Shown in pieces: positions 17,373 to 25,349 of a DNA stretch of 64,000 nt; positions within the stretch are counted from its first letter, which is position 1; the number at the start of each line of letters is the position of its first letter. The DNA is taken from assembly GCA_963707125.1 (NCBI GenBank), contig CAVPOU010000016.1:62001-126000 (forward strand). Reading direction: 5' to 3'. The DNA comes from CAVPDE01 sp963707125. Lineage in GTDB: Bacteria > Desulfobacterota > DSM-4660 > Desulfatiglandales > HGW-15. A program made the translations under genes and the position numbers. Below the pieces are notes generated by a model, which saw nothing but the letters and a program-made list of their open reading frames with translations, was not told the DNA's origin and ran no database searches.

Positions 17373-17526
17373 AAAATTCGAAATCCGAAGCACGAAATCC
17401 GAAACAATATCCAATGACCCAAATTCAAATGACCAAAACTTTGGGTTGCTGGGTTTCTGTTTTGAACATTGGAGCATTGGTGCTTTGAATTTGTTTCGAA
17501 TTTCGGATTTCAAAATTCGAATTTGG
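17373..17526. repeat. Inverted repeat with tandem-like arms (AAATTCGAAATCCGAA family)
   Basis: Left arm AAATTCGAAATCCGAAGCACGAAATCC.. is complementary to right arm ..TTTCGAATTTCGGATTTCAAAATTCG, with AATGACC/GGAGCATT inner sequence also partly complementary. It fills the spacer between the two methyl-transfer genes and abuts a 22-bp motif (GGTTGCGGCCAAAGGCCTGC at 17525) that recurs at 46402 and 50130. Confidence 0.8.
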
Positions 17527-17550
17527 TTGCGGCCAAAGGCCTGCATTGGA

Positions 17551-18420
17551 TTATTCCATAGGAAACTTTTCCCGGTAAACGGAAATAAAATTCATACAAT
17601 ACTCATCCCTGCCCAGCAAGAGGTCGGTGATCAGAACCGATCTGCGGATCTCCCAGACCGTGGGATCGAGAATCGGGCAGGTCACTCCATGGATCGCCGC
17701 CATGGCCAGGAAGATGCTGTTGATGGGGTGGCGTTCAGGGAGTCCAAAGGATATGTTGCTCGCGCCCATGGTCTGATTGACTCCCAGTTCATCCCGGATC
17801 ATTCGGATGGCCTTCAGAGTCTCAAGCGCAGCCATGTGATCCGTGCTGATGGCCATGGCCAGAGGATCGATCACCACGTCTTCGGGAGGAATTCCTATCT
17901 TCTGGGCCTCCTCCATGATCTTCCGGGCAATCTGGAGGCGTTTCTGCGCATCTCTTGGAATGCCTTCGTCGTCCATGGTCAGGCCGATGACCGCCGCTCC
18001 ATACTGCTTGACCATGGGCAGCACATCCTTGAGTTTTCTCTCCTCGCCATTGACTGAATTGACCAGGGCTTTCCCCTCATAGACCTGCAGCCCGGCTTCA
18101 AGGGCTCTGGGAAGGGCGGAGTCAATGCAAAGCGGGACGTCAGTGACTTCCCTGACCGCGAGAATCGCTTCCTTCAAAAGCTTGGGCTCGTCGATTCCTG
18201 AAACACCCACATTCACGTCCAGCACATGAGCGCCTTCCTGCACCTGTTTGGTCGCTTCTTCCTGAACCAGTTTCAAGTTTCCGTCTTCAAGGGCCTTGGC
18301 CAGCTTTTTCCGGCCCGTCGGATTAATCCTCTCCCCGATGATCACTAAGGGGCAATCCGGCCCTATGACCACAGTCTCTTTTTTACTCTTTAGAATGGTT
18401 TCCAATTCAGCCTCCTGCAA
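17551..18420 (-). CDS. Methyltetrahydrofolate:corrinoid methyltransferase-type protein
   Basis: TIM-barrel pterin-binding methyltransferase of the MeTr/AcsE/VdmD/MtrH-like group. Pterin motif LVIIGERINPTGRKKLAKAL (~residues 25-44), then EGAHVLDVNVGVSG, VPLCIDSALP, and GASNISFGLPERHPIN, all typical. 289 residues is close to the family (~262-300). It would transfer methyl between a methyl-corrinoid protein and tetrahydrofolate, feeding or drawing on the Wood-Ljungdahl methyl branch. It lies in order UroD-type methyltransferase, this gene, corrinoid protein on the minus strand. Confidence 0.93.
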   Translation of the reverse strand: MQEAELETILKSKKETVVIGPDCPLVIIGERINPTGRKKLAKALEDGNLKLVQEEATKQVQEGAHVLDVNVGVSGIDEPKLLKEAILAVREVTDVPLCIDSALPRALEAGLQVYEGKALVNSVNGEERKLKDVLPMVKQYGAAVIGLTMDDEGIPRDAQKRLQIARKIMEEAQKIGIPPEDVVIDPLAMAISTDHMAALETLKAIRMIRDELGVNQTMGASNISFGLPERHPINSIFLAMAAIHGVTCPILDPTVWEIRRSVLITDLLLGRDEYCMNFISVYREKFPME

Positions 18421-18432
18421 AAGTATTTACGT

Positions 18433-18534
18433 TCATGGTTCGATACCTCACCACGAACGGGGAATTAAGTGATTACGTGCCTACGCATCCGTTCGCCCTG
18501 AGGTATCGAAGGGCGAAAACGGCCTCTTGCAGGA
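18433..18534. repeat. Fold-back repeat, TTCGATACCTC family, copy 1
   Basis: Left arm GGTTCGATACCTCACCACGAACGG and right arm CCGTTCGCCCTGAGGTATCGAAGGG are complementary, with outer arms CCTGCAAAAG (~18415) and CTTGCAGG. The same element occurs at 34286-34428 in the opposite orientation. It lies between two genes of the methyl-transfer locus. Confidence 0.88.
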
Positions 18535-18540
18535 TGTCCA

Positions 18541-19594
18541 CTAACGCCCATCTATCTTCCCGTATTCTTGAGCGGTTCTTCTTGCTGTTTTAACGTTTTC
18601 GTCAGGGGTGCCATAGGTTAGACCGACCGTGTCAATTGAGTAGTTCTCCAAGGGGGCACCCTGGTCAATGAGTTTCTTCACTTCCGCCGCCACCTCTTCA
18701 GGGGTTCCGTTCTTCATCAGCACCGGGCTGATGCGGGCATTCACCGCTACATTCGGGCCCCAGCACCTGACGGCATCTCTTGACGTCTGAGCCGAAACCG
18801 ATCTCGACGAACTTGAGATGGCGGACTTTGGAATATCCTGGCAGCACTTCATTGACCGAACCGCAGTGATGAATGCCGAAACCATGAGCCTGGACCGCGT
18901 CAGCGACCTCGTTGTCATACTGGAGCAGGAAGGTTTCATAGGTATTGTTGGAAATCTGCTCTTCCGTGCAGTTCGGGATGACGGCAATTTTGGGGTCGGC
19001 CATGGGGGTCACGTCCACAGCGCCGGTGCCTGTCGCCTTGTAGTTGAATTCGAAGAGCTGCTTCACACATTCTGTGCAGATCCTCAGAAGATGATGACAG
19101 AGCTCCGGGTTTTCGAAATAGTCGATGTAGAGCTCATCACCCCGGATTTTCAGGGCCAGGTTTTGAATGCCTGTCGTGTTAATATCCCCTATGACTTTTC
19201 CGTACTTCTTTTTGAGGTAGTCAATCTGCTTGATCCATTCTGATCATGGGCCAGGAACTGAAGATGTCGGGAACCTCCAGCTTCATGACTTCGTCTTCTG
19301 AGAGGTTTAGGGGCATGGCCCAGGGCAGCGCCTCATCCTCGTATACGATCTCGCATCCAAATATCGCCGGTAGGGTGGTCATGCTGGCGGTGATGAGAGG
19401 CTTCGGCTTCGGATCGGGGTCCCCGAGACCTACATCCCCGAACCTTTCGTAAAGAGCTTTGTCCATGGCCATCCTGGCCTCAATCCTGGTCTCAGGGTCG
19501 AAATAGTATTTCTTGTCAAAAGAAATCCGTACTGCTTGTACCACCAGTCGGGGTAAAACCCAACGCCCAGCGGGATCGAGTATCTTGCTGCCAT
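18541..19594 (-). pseudogene. UroD-family corrinoid methyltransferase, three frameshifts
   Basis: The ATG at 19594 (GGAGGG 7 bases upstream) starts MAARYSIPLGVGFYPDWWYK, which continues only by changing frame near 19527 (to SFDKKYYFDPETRIEARM..), near 19236 (to IDYLKKKYGKVIGDINTTG..) and near 18757 (to GPNVAVNARISPVLMKNGT..). Joined, it is about 350 residues of the uroporphyrinogen-decarboxylase/MtaA/CmuA family, with the zinc-type HxCG motif in GFGIHHCGSVNEV. Members move methyl groups to or from corrinoid proteins, which fits the two genes immediately downstream. The first and third shifts lie in short G runs and the second near GATCCATTC, so either sequencing error or true decay is possible. 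Confidence 0.85.
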
Positions 19595-19713
19595 GATTTG
19601 CCCTCCACGATCCAGGGAAAGAAAGCTTAATGCCCGGCACTGAAAAAGAGGGATGGAAAAATATTGCCGTTTCTTATAAGTCATAAGAACACGCAAAGAC
19701 AAGGAGAAAGAAT

Positions 19714-20508
19714 ATGATTTACACGTCGATTCGTTATGAGGAGAACAAGGAAGATTTCATAGGGGTGATGACGTTGAATCGGCCTGACAAACGGAATGCC
19801 CTGGGCCGGGAGGCTGAAGAGGAGATCATCGCGTGTTTGCAGGATGCGGCAAAACGAGCGGAGGTGAAAGTGATCATTCTGAAAGCCTCAGGCGATGTTT
19901 TCTGCGCAGGCCACGACCGGTTGGAAATTGTCCGCCAGCCTGTGGCGGACATCAGACGGCTTTTCCAGACCTCCTTCAACATGATGACCTCTCTGCGTTC
20001 CATCCCCCAGTGTGTCATCGCCCAAGTCCAAGGCATTGCCATGGCCGGGGGCTGCCATCTGGCGGCAGGTTGTGATCTCATCACAGCGGGAAAAGACAAG
20101 TCCAGGTTCGGCATGACCGGCTTGATCTATTCCTATAACTGTTCCACGCCGACCGTGGCGCTGAGCCGGGCCGTTCCTCAGAAGAAGTGTTTTGAAATGC
20201 TCATGACCGCCAAGCTCTTCACGGCTGAAGAGGCCGCGAGCTTCCATCTTGTGAACAAGGTATTCCCTGATGATAAGCTGGATGAAATGACCTATGCATG
20301 GGCCAAGGAAATTGCCAAGTCAAGCAAGTATGCGATCGCCATGTCCAAGCAGGTCTTCTATGCTCAGGTCGAAATGACGGAATGGCAGGCCTACCACTAT
20401 GCCAAAGAGATGATGGCCCTGGCCGGAATCAGCGTTAATGCGACGGAAGGGTTCACGGCGTTTCTGGAGAAACGGGAGCCGAATTGGGACGAGTCCACGG
20501 TTTGCTGA
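19714..20508 (+). CDS. Enoyl-CoA hydratase/isomerase family protein lacking catalytic glutamates
   Basis: 264-residue crotonase fold; AAGGAG 7 bases before ATG 19714. CoA-binding and oxyanion elements are visible: RPDKRNALGREAEEE, GDVFCAGHDRLE and AMAGGCHLAAGCDLI. At the site of the first catalytic Glu of hydratases (GGGCEL) it has His (GGCHLA), and the second (PEI in PEILLG) is replaced by GLIYSYNCS. It resembles the ECHDC3-like subgroup, whose reaction is unclear. Divergent from the UroD-type methyltransferase and followed by the ASKHA gene, so it is embedded in the methyl-transfer locus, but no link in chemistry is evident. Confidence 0.85.
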   Translation: MIYTSIRYEENKEDFIGVMTLNRPDKRNALGREAEEEIIACLQDAAKRAEVKVIILKASGDVFCAGHDRLEIVRQPVADIRRLFQTSFNMMTSLRSIPQCVIAQVQGIAMAGGCHLAAGCDLITAGKDKSRFGMTGLIYSYNCSTPTVALSRAVPQKKCFEMLMTAKLFTAEEAASFHLVNKVFPDDKLDEMTYAWAKEIAKSSKYAIAMSKQVFYAQVEMTEWQAYHYAKEMMALAGISVNATEGFTAFLEKREPNWDESTVC

Positions 20509-20576
20509 CGGGGTCTCACTGGACGGGGCACCCGGTGAAGCAAAACCCCCTCGAGGAGCCTGTCAGACTACCTAAG

Positions 20577-20664
20577 ATTCCCCTCCCCCTCGACGGGGGA
20601 GGGCAAGGGTGGGGGTGCCCCCTCCCCTTTATCCCCTCCCGCCAGGGGAGGGGAGACGAGTTGT
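20577..20664. repeat. G/C-run multi-palindrome between ECH and ASKHA genes
   Basis: Contains CCCCTCCCCCTCGACGGGGGAGGG and CCCCTCCCGCCAGGGGAGGGG around GGGTGGGGGTGCCCCC, so two or three nested hairpins can form. Similar in style to the CCCTCACC family but not identical to it. Confidence 0.75.
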
Positions 20665-20707
20665 CGGACTTCTCCGAAGAGTACTTGCTGCGAGAAAGAG
20701 TTTCCAC

Positions 20708-22259
20708 ATGACTGATACTCCTGAACAGGAACGGTGGATCAAGAGCATCTCCGTAAGCGTGACCCCTCCCAGCTTGAAAGACAACACTGGCGATGTGGAC
20801 CGCTTGCTCAAAGGAATCGAAAAGGTTCTCGGCAGCGGAGAGGTAAAGATTGATCTTCCTCTTTCGAAGAGGATTCCCTCTTTACTGAGAGAACATCACT
20901 ACGATGTAGAAGCTATTCTTTATCAAGGGCTTTCCTCTTGGCATCTCTTGGACCTCGTCCCTCCGGGTCAGACCGGTTCGGTGTATGGCCTTGCCGTGGA
21001 TCTTGGGACGTCTATGATCGCGGTCCGCCTTCTGGACCTCGTGACAGGAGACCTCAAAGAAGAGATTTCGTTTCTCAATCCTCAAATTCAAGTTGGGCCG
21101 GACATCCTCACCCGGATTCACTATGCCGGCCAGGAAGGCGGGCTCCAAAGCCTCCAATTGTCCTTGATCGAGAGGCTTAACCAGGAAATTCATTCCCTGG
21201 CCGAGAGGTGGGGGATCTCAAACAAAAATATCATGGGGGCGGCAGTCGCCGGCAACACCACGATGACCCACTTCTTCCTTGGTCTTGACCCTTACTGGAT
21301 CTGCCGAGAGCCCTACATACCGGTCCTGAACAGACCGGGTCTCATCCGGGCGAGCGAACTCGGCCTTGCGATTCATCAACAAGGTGCGGTTTTTGTTTTT
21401 CCGAACGCAGGGAGTTACTTTGGAGGGAGATTTAATTGCCGGGATCCTGGCTTCAGGCATGAATCAACAGGAGGAGGTATCGATCCTGGTGGATGTAGGG
21501 ACCAACGCGGAAGTGGTCCTGGGAAACAGGGAGTGGCTTGTCGCCTGTGCAGGCGCTGCCGGCCCGGCGCTGGAGGGCGGAGTGGCGACCATGGGGATGA
21601 TGGCAGGTCCCGGTGTCATTGACAAGGTGGTGATCGACTCTGCCACCGGTGAATTTCAAGTAAGAACCATTGACCGCCTTCCTCCTGTCGGCATTTGCGG
21701 GTCAGGAATGATTGATTTGGTGGCGCAGCTCTACCTGGCCGGCATGATCGACATCAGGGGAAAATACGTTTCCGAGAAGTGCGGCGAGAGGATCCAAACC
21801 ATCGATGAGGTGCAACACCTCACTGTCGTTTTCTCTAAGGAGTCGGGTACGGGCGAGGATCTGACCCTCAGTCAGGCGGAGATCGATGCGGTCATGCGGT
21901 CAAAGGCGGCGATGCACACTATTCTGACCACCATGACCCGAATGATTCATCTCGATTGGAAGGATTTCCGGAGGTTTTATGTGGCCGGGACTTTCGGTTC
22001 CTACATCAATCCGAGATCAGCGATTGTCCTTGGCATGCTGCCGGATCTGCCCCTCGATGTTTATGAGGCCCTGGGGAACACTTCCCTTGCAGGCGCCACC
22101 ATGGCTCTTCTATCTCTGAGAAAAAGGAAGGAGGCGGACGAGATTCGAAACCGTGTGACCTATGTGGAGATGAACGTCAATCAGGAGTTCATGAACCAAT
22201 TCAGCGCCGCTAAATTCATTCCTCACACGGACAGGAGCCTGTTTCCGACAGTACCCTAG
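20708..22259 (+). pseudogene. ASKHA-domain corrinoid-protein reactivase (RACo-like), one frameshift
   Basis: The first part (ATG 20708) reads SVTPPSLKDNTGDVDRLL, the linker region of RACo-type proteins, then the actin-like nucleotide site GLAVDLGTSMIAVRLLDL and VAGNTTMTHFFLGL, up to PNAGSYFGG near 21424. The protein continues in another frame as DLIAGILASGMNQQEEVSIL, VDVGTNAEVVLGN, and RRFYVAGTFGSYINPRSAI to 22259. One extra G in the GGAGGGAGAT tract explains the shift. The product would be ~515 residues and lacks the N-terminal [2Fe-2S] ferredoxin domain of full RACo. Members use ATP to re-reduce inactive Co(II) corrinoid proteins; the partner is the corrinoid protein at 16668-17312. Confidence 0.88.
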
Positions 22260-23203
22260 GGCTCTTTGTCCTCTTTGTCCTCTTTGTCTTCAGGCGGGAC
22301 TTCTGTGTCGTTTTCATCAATGTCCACATTCGGCAGGGTACCAATGTGATATTCGACCAGAAGGTTATCGTCTTCCTCATGCGGCTCTGTGGTTTCCCAC
22401 GTGACCTCTCTTCGGGTGGGGCTGAATCCGGGAGACCGGGTTGCCATGGACATCCTGGAGTCCATTTTTTCCATTTCCCGCTGGCATGCCACACAAAGAG
22501 TTGCTTCAGGCACCAGGAGAAGCCGCTCCTTGGGGATGCGCGTGCCGCATTCTTCGCAGACGCCGAAGTCCTGCTCCTCGGCAACTCGGTTCAGAAGATA
22601 TTCGATCTTCCGTAGCTCCTTGTTCTTTCTCTCAATCAGACTGAACTGGCTGTATGCAGAAATCTCCCTCTGAGCGTCATCCACTTCGTCAATGAAATCA
22701 CCGGCTGTGAGCTGACCTTCATACTCCTTTCGGCTTTTAATGAGACGCTCGAGGGTTTGCTGGAGATCCTCTTTCTTGAGCTTCAGGCTTTTCATGAAAG
22801 CGGTACGAAAATCTTCTTCTTTAGGCAAAGGTTTTTTCTTATGCCCAAGAGCGGCTTGTTTTATTTTCTCGGCACTTACCTGCGTCTTGGTTACGGCCTT
22901 GGGTTTGGAAGGAAGCTTGGGCCGGGACATCCCCTTAGGTCTGGGAGGAACCTTCGGCCTAGACACCGTCTTTGGTCTGGCAGCAACTTTTTTCTTAGAT
23001 TTACCCTTGGGTGTGCCAGCAGCTTTGGGTTTGGCAACAACCTTGGCTTTTGGAGCTCCCTTGGGTTTTGAGATTGTTTTGGATTCGGAGGTCATCTTTT
23101 TGCTAACCTTGGGGGCAACCTTTCGGGGTTTCTTGGTCACTGCTCTCGTGACAGAAGCTTTCTTTTTCTTGGCTTTGAGTTTCTTGTCCTTACTCGATTT
23201 CAT
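22256..23203 (-). CDS. DksA/TraR zinc-finger protein with lysine-rich histone-like tail
   Basis: The C-terminal half is a DksA/TraR-type protein: coiled coil ~130-215 with DEVDDAQ (the DxxDxA tip motif position), then a C4 zinc finger CEECGTRIPKERLL..CVACQ (~220-245). The first ~125 residues are low-complexity K/P/A/V repeats (KPKGAPKAKVVAKPKAA type), as in H1-like or HC2-like DNA-binding tails. The extreme C-terminus is acidic (EDKEDKEDKEP). DksA proteins act on RNA polymerase; the tail suggests nucleic-acid binding. It ends convergently with the ASKHA gene with a 4-bp overlap. GGGAGG precedes ATG 23203. Confidence 0.88.
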   Translation of the reverse strand: MKSSKDKKLKAKKKKASVTRAVTKKPRKVAPKVSKKMTSESKTISKPKGAPKAKVVAKPKAAGTPKGKSKKKVAARPKTVSRPKVPPRPKGMSRPKLPSKPKAVTKTQVSAEKIKQAALGHKKKPLPKEEDFRTAFMKSLKLKKEDLQQTLERLIKSRKEYEGQLTAGDFIDEVDDAQREISAYSQFSLIERKNKELRKIEYLLNRVAEEQDFGVCEECGTRIPKERLLLVPEATLCVACQREMEKMDSRMSMATRSPGFSPTRREVTWETTEPHEEDDNLLVEYHIGTLPNVDIDENDTEVPPEDKEDKEDKEP

Positions 23204-23294
23204 GGACCCTCCCTCTCGAAGGTTAACTGCCGCTCACATTCGACGGGTAATCGAGGCCCTGATTTCCTAGGGGCGACAAAACGAAAGTAGAGTA

Positions 23295-23322
23295 CAAATA
23301 CTCATTTTTATTCTTTTGTCAA
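23295..23322 (-). promoter_or_regulatory. Possible sigma70 promoter for the DksA-like gene
   Basis: On the minus strand TTGACA (23322-23317) and TATTTG (23300-23295) are 16 bases apart, about 90 bases upstream of the ATG at 23203. Confidence 0.45.
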
Positions 23323-23471
23323 CAAAATAACCGGGCCCTGTTTCCTGCTCCTGTTGTGATCCAATCCATGGAGGCCAACCGCCTTAATCAGTTATCTTGT
23401 GGGATATCTCATTCTGTGATAACGTCGCCAACTCAAGAGAGATTGCGAGACGATTCAACGACGGGAGAATG

Positions 23472-24122
23472 ATGAAACAAGGGATCTTCATCACTTTTGA
23501 GGGGATCGAAGGGTGCGGGAAGAGCACTCAGGCAAAACGCCTTGGCAAGGCCTTGGTCCGCATGGGCATCGCTCATGTGATGACCCTGGAACCGGGAGGG
23601 ACGGCGATTGGCCGGCACGTGAGGCGTCTTCTGCTCGATTCCAGAAACAAGGCTCTTACGCCGCTGGCTGAGCTCATGCTTTATGCTGCCGACAGGGCTC
23701 AGCACGTGCAGGAGATCATTAAGCCGGCTCTCCGAACGGGAAAGTGGGTGATTTGCGACCGCTTCTCCGATGCCACAGTGGTTTACCAGGGTGCTGCCCG
23801 GGGCCAGGATAGGAACCTGATCCGGCTTCTGAATAAAGTCGTCACTCAGGGAATCCGGCCTCATCTCACCTTTCTTCTGGATTGCCCGGTCGAGGTGGGT
23901 CTCAGGAGAGCCCTGGGGAGGAACATGAAAGGGCAGGACCGCTTTGAGAAGGAGGCCGTGTCCTTCCATCTGAAAGTGAGAAAGGGTTACCTTGACCTTG
24001 CTCACAAGGACAAGAAAAGGTTCGTGATCCTCGACGCAAAGGCGAGCCGGAAGGAAATTGAAGCGGAAATACTCCGCCATCTCGCCCCGTTCCTTAGACA
24101 GAGCCAAGAGAAGGGGGTTTAG
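23472..24122 (+). CDS. tmk: Thymidylate kinase
   Basis: dTMP kinase of DNA precursor synthesis. P-loop FEGIEGCGKSTQAKRL at residues ~7-22, EPGGT (substrate-binding arginine/glycine loop equivalent) and DRFSDATVVYQGAARG, then the LID region. About 216 residues, normal. Two adjacent ATGs (23469 and 23472) follow GGGAG; the second has the better spacing. First gene of the conserved tmk-holB-ricT-metG group, separated from holB by a fold-back repeat. Confidence 0.96.
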   Translation: MKQGIFITFEGIEGCGKSTQAKRLGKALVRMGIAHVMTLEPGGTAIGRHVRRLLLDSRNKALTPLAELMLYAADRAQHVQEIIKPALRTGKWVICDRFSDATVVYQGAARGQDRNLIRLLNKVVTQGIRPHLTFLLDCPVEVGLRRALGRNMKGQDRFEKEAVSFHLKVRKGYLDLAHKDKKRFVILDAKASRKEIEAEILRHLAPFLRQSQEKGV

Positions 24123-24139
24123 CAGAGAAGGTCAAGGGC

Positions 24140-24238
24140 GAACCGCAGAATGACGAACAACGAATGAAGAAGGCCGAAGTAAGTAAGCGAAGCCATGGAA
24201 CTTCGTCATTCGAAATTCCTTGTTCGACATTCGACATT
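24140..24238. repeat. Fold-back repeat, GAACCGCAGAAT family, copy 1
   Basis: Begins GAACCGCAGAATGACGAACAACGAA and ends TTCGTCATTCGAAATTCCTTGTTCGACATTCGACATT; the ends are imperfectly complementary and built of TCGAA/GACGAA-like units. The same left end and right end recur at 26276-26373, and a shorter relative is at 57353-57438. Confidence 0.88.
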
Positions 24239-24304
24239 GATTAAGTTCATGTTAATTACTTGGTTTGTGGCGATGTCCGGGTTTGGAAGAAGTGGTATGA
24301 ATCG

Positions 24305-25345
24305 ATGAACCTGAAGAGACCTGTCATTCCCTTTTCGCAGATTATCGGCCAGGAGAGGGCAGTCCATCTTTTGAAGCAAGCGATCACACGGGAGAAAATG
24401 CCCCATGCGTACCTCTTTGTCGGTGTCCCCGGAGTGGGGAGGACAACCACAGCCCTGGCCATGGCCCAGGCCTTGAACTGCGAAGCCCCGACGGCCGGCG
24501 AAGGATGTGGCCGCTGCAAACTTTGTCGCCAGTTGTTGGGCGGTAACTTTCCGGATGTTGAGCTAGTAGAACCGGACGGCCAGAGCATCAAGATCGAGCA
24601 AATCAGGGAGCTTGAGCGTCGGTTTGCGTATAAGCCGGTTGCCGGAAGATACCGGGTCACCATTGTCCGTCCGGCTGGAGCGATGACCGAAGAAGCCTCA
24701 AATGCTTTTCTGAAAACTCTTGAGGAGCCACCTCCCGGGAATGTGTTGATCCTGAATGGGATCGAGCCCTCGGACCTCCTGCCCACCATTGTGTCCAGGT
24801 GCCAGAAGGTGGTGTTCAGACGGATCCCCCCGCGAGTGATAGAGGAGTGGCTCGTCGACAAAAAGGGTGTGCACCGGGAGAAGGCGTCGGTGCTTGCGAG
24901 GATTTCCGACGGCAGCCTCGGGAGAGCCCTGGACATGGAAGAGAGCGGTTTTCTGGAAAAACGTCATGCCCATCTTCTCTCGCTCACCAAACTCCAGAGA
25001 ATTCCTCCGGATGAGGCCGTGGAATGGGCATCTCGTTTTGTGAAAGAGATTGGGAAAGACGACCGTCAGGAGGAGTTGGGAGCCCTTTTGGGTTTGTGGA
25101 AGACATGGTATAGGGATCTTCTCCTGTTGAAAGCAAAGGGCCCTGAGGATTCGCTGATCAACGTGGACCTCTCCCATGAGTTGAAAATCGCTGCTGAAGC
25201 ATTTAGAATAGAAAACCTGGTGTCTAGTCTCCTGGCACTCGATCAAGCGGAAAAAGACCTGTTGCGTTTTCGGAATCAGGAGCTCATCCTGGAGAACACG
25301 GTGTTGCGGTTGAAACAGAACGACTCAGGCGGGAACGTTTCGTGA
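24305..25345 (+). CDS. holB: DNA polymerase III subunit delta'
   Basis: Clamp-loader AAA+ subunit. Starts NLKRPVIPFSQIIGQERAV at ATG 24305; P-loop GVPGVGRTTTALAMAQAL (~45-62) with Arg in place of Lys (GVGRTT), as in many delta' proteins; zinc site CGRCKLCRQL with C in AGEGCG; sensor-like SNAFLKTLEEPPPGN. 346 residues, normal. It sits 4 bp before ricT. The frame is open to a TTG at 24260, but homology begins at the ATG. Confidence 0.93.
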   Translation: MNLKRPVIPFSQIIGQERAVHLLKQAITREKMPHAYLFVGVPGVGRTTTALAMAQALNCEAPTAGEGCGRCKLCRQLLGGNFPDVELVEPDGQSIKIEQIRELERRFAYKPVAGRYRVTIVRPAGAMTEEASNAFLKTLEEPPPGNVLILNGIEPSDLLPTIVSRCQKVVFRRIPPRVIEEWLVDKKGVHREKASVLARISDGSLGRALDMEESGFLEKRHAHLLSLTKLQRIPPDEAVEWASRFVKEIGKDDRQEELGALLGLWKTWYRDLLLLKAKGPEDSLINVDLSHELKIAAEAFRIENLVSSLLALDQAEKDLLRFRNQELILENTVLRLKQNDSGGNVS

Positions 25346-25349
25346 CCTT

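Noticed and set aside
18541..19594. Programmed ribosomal frameshifting in the UroD-type gene
   Set aside because: Three shifts at unrelated sites without slippery heptamers or pseudoknots; decay or sequence error is simpler.
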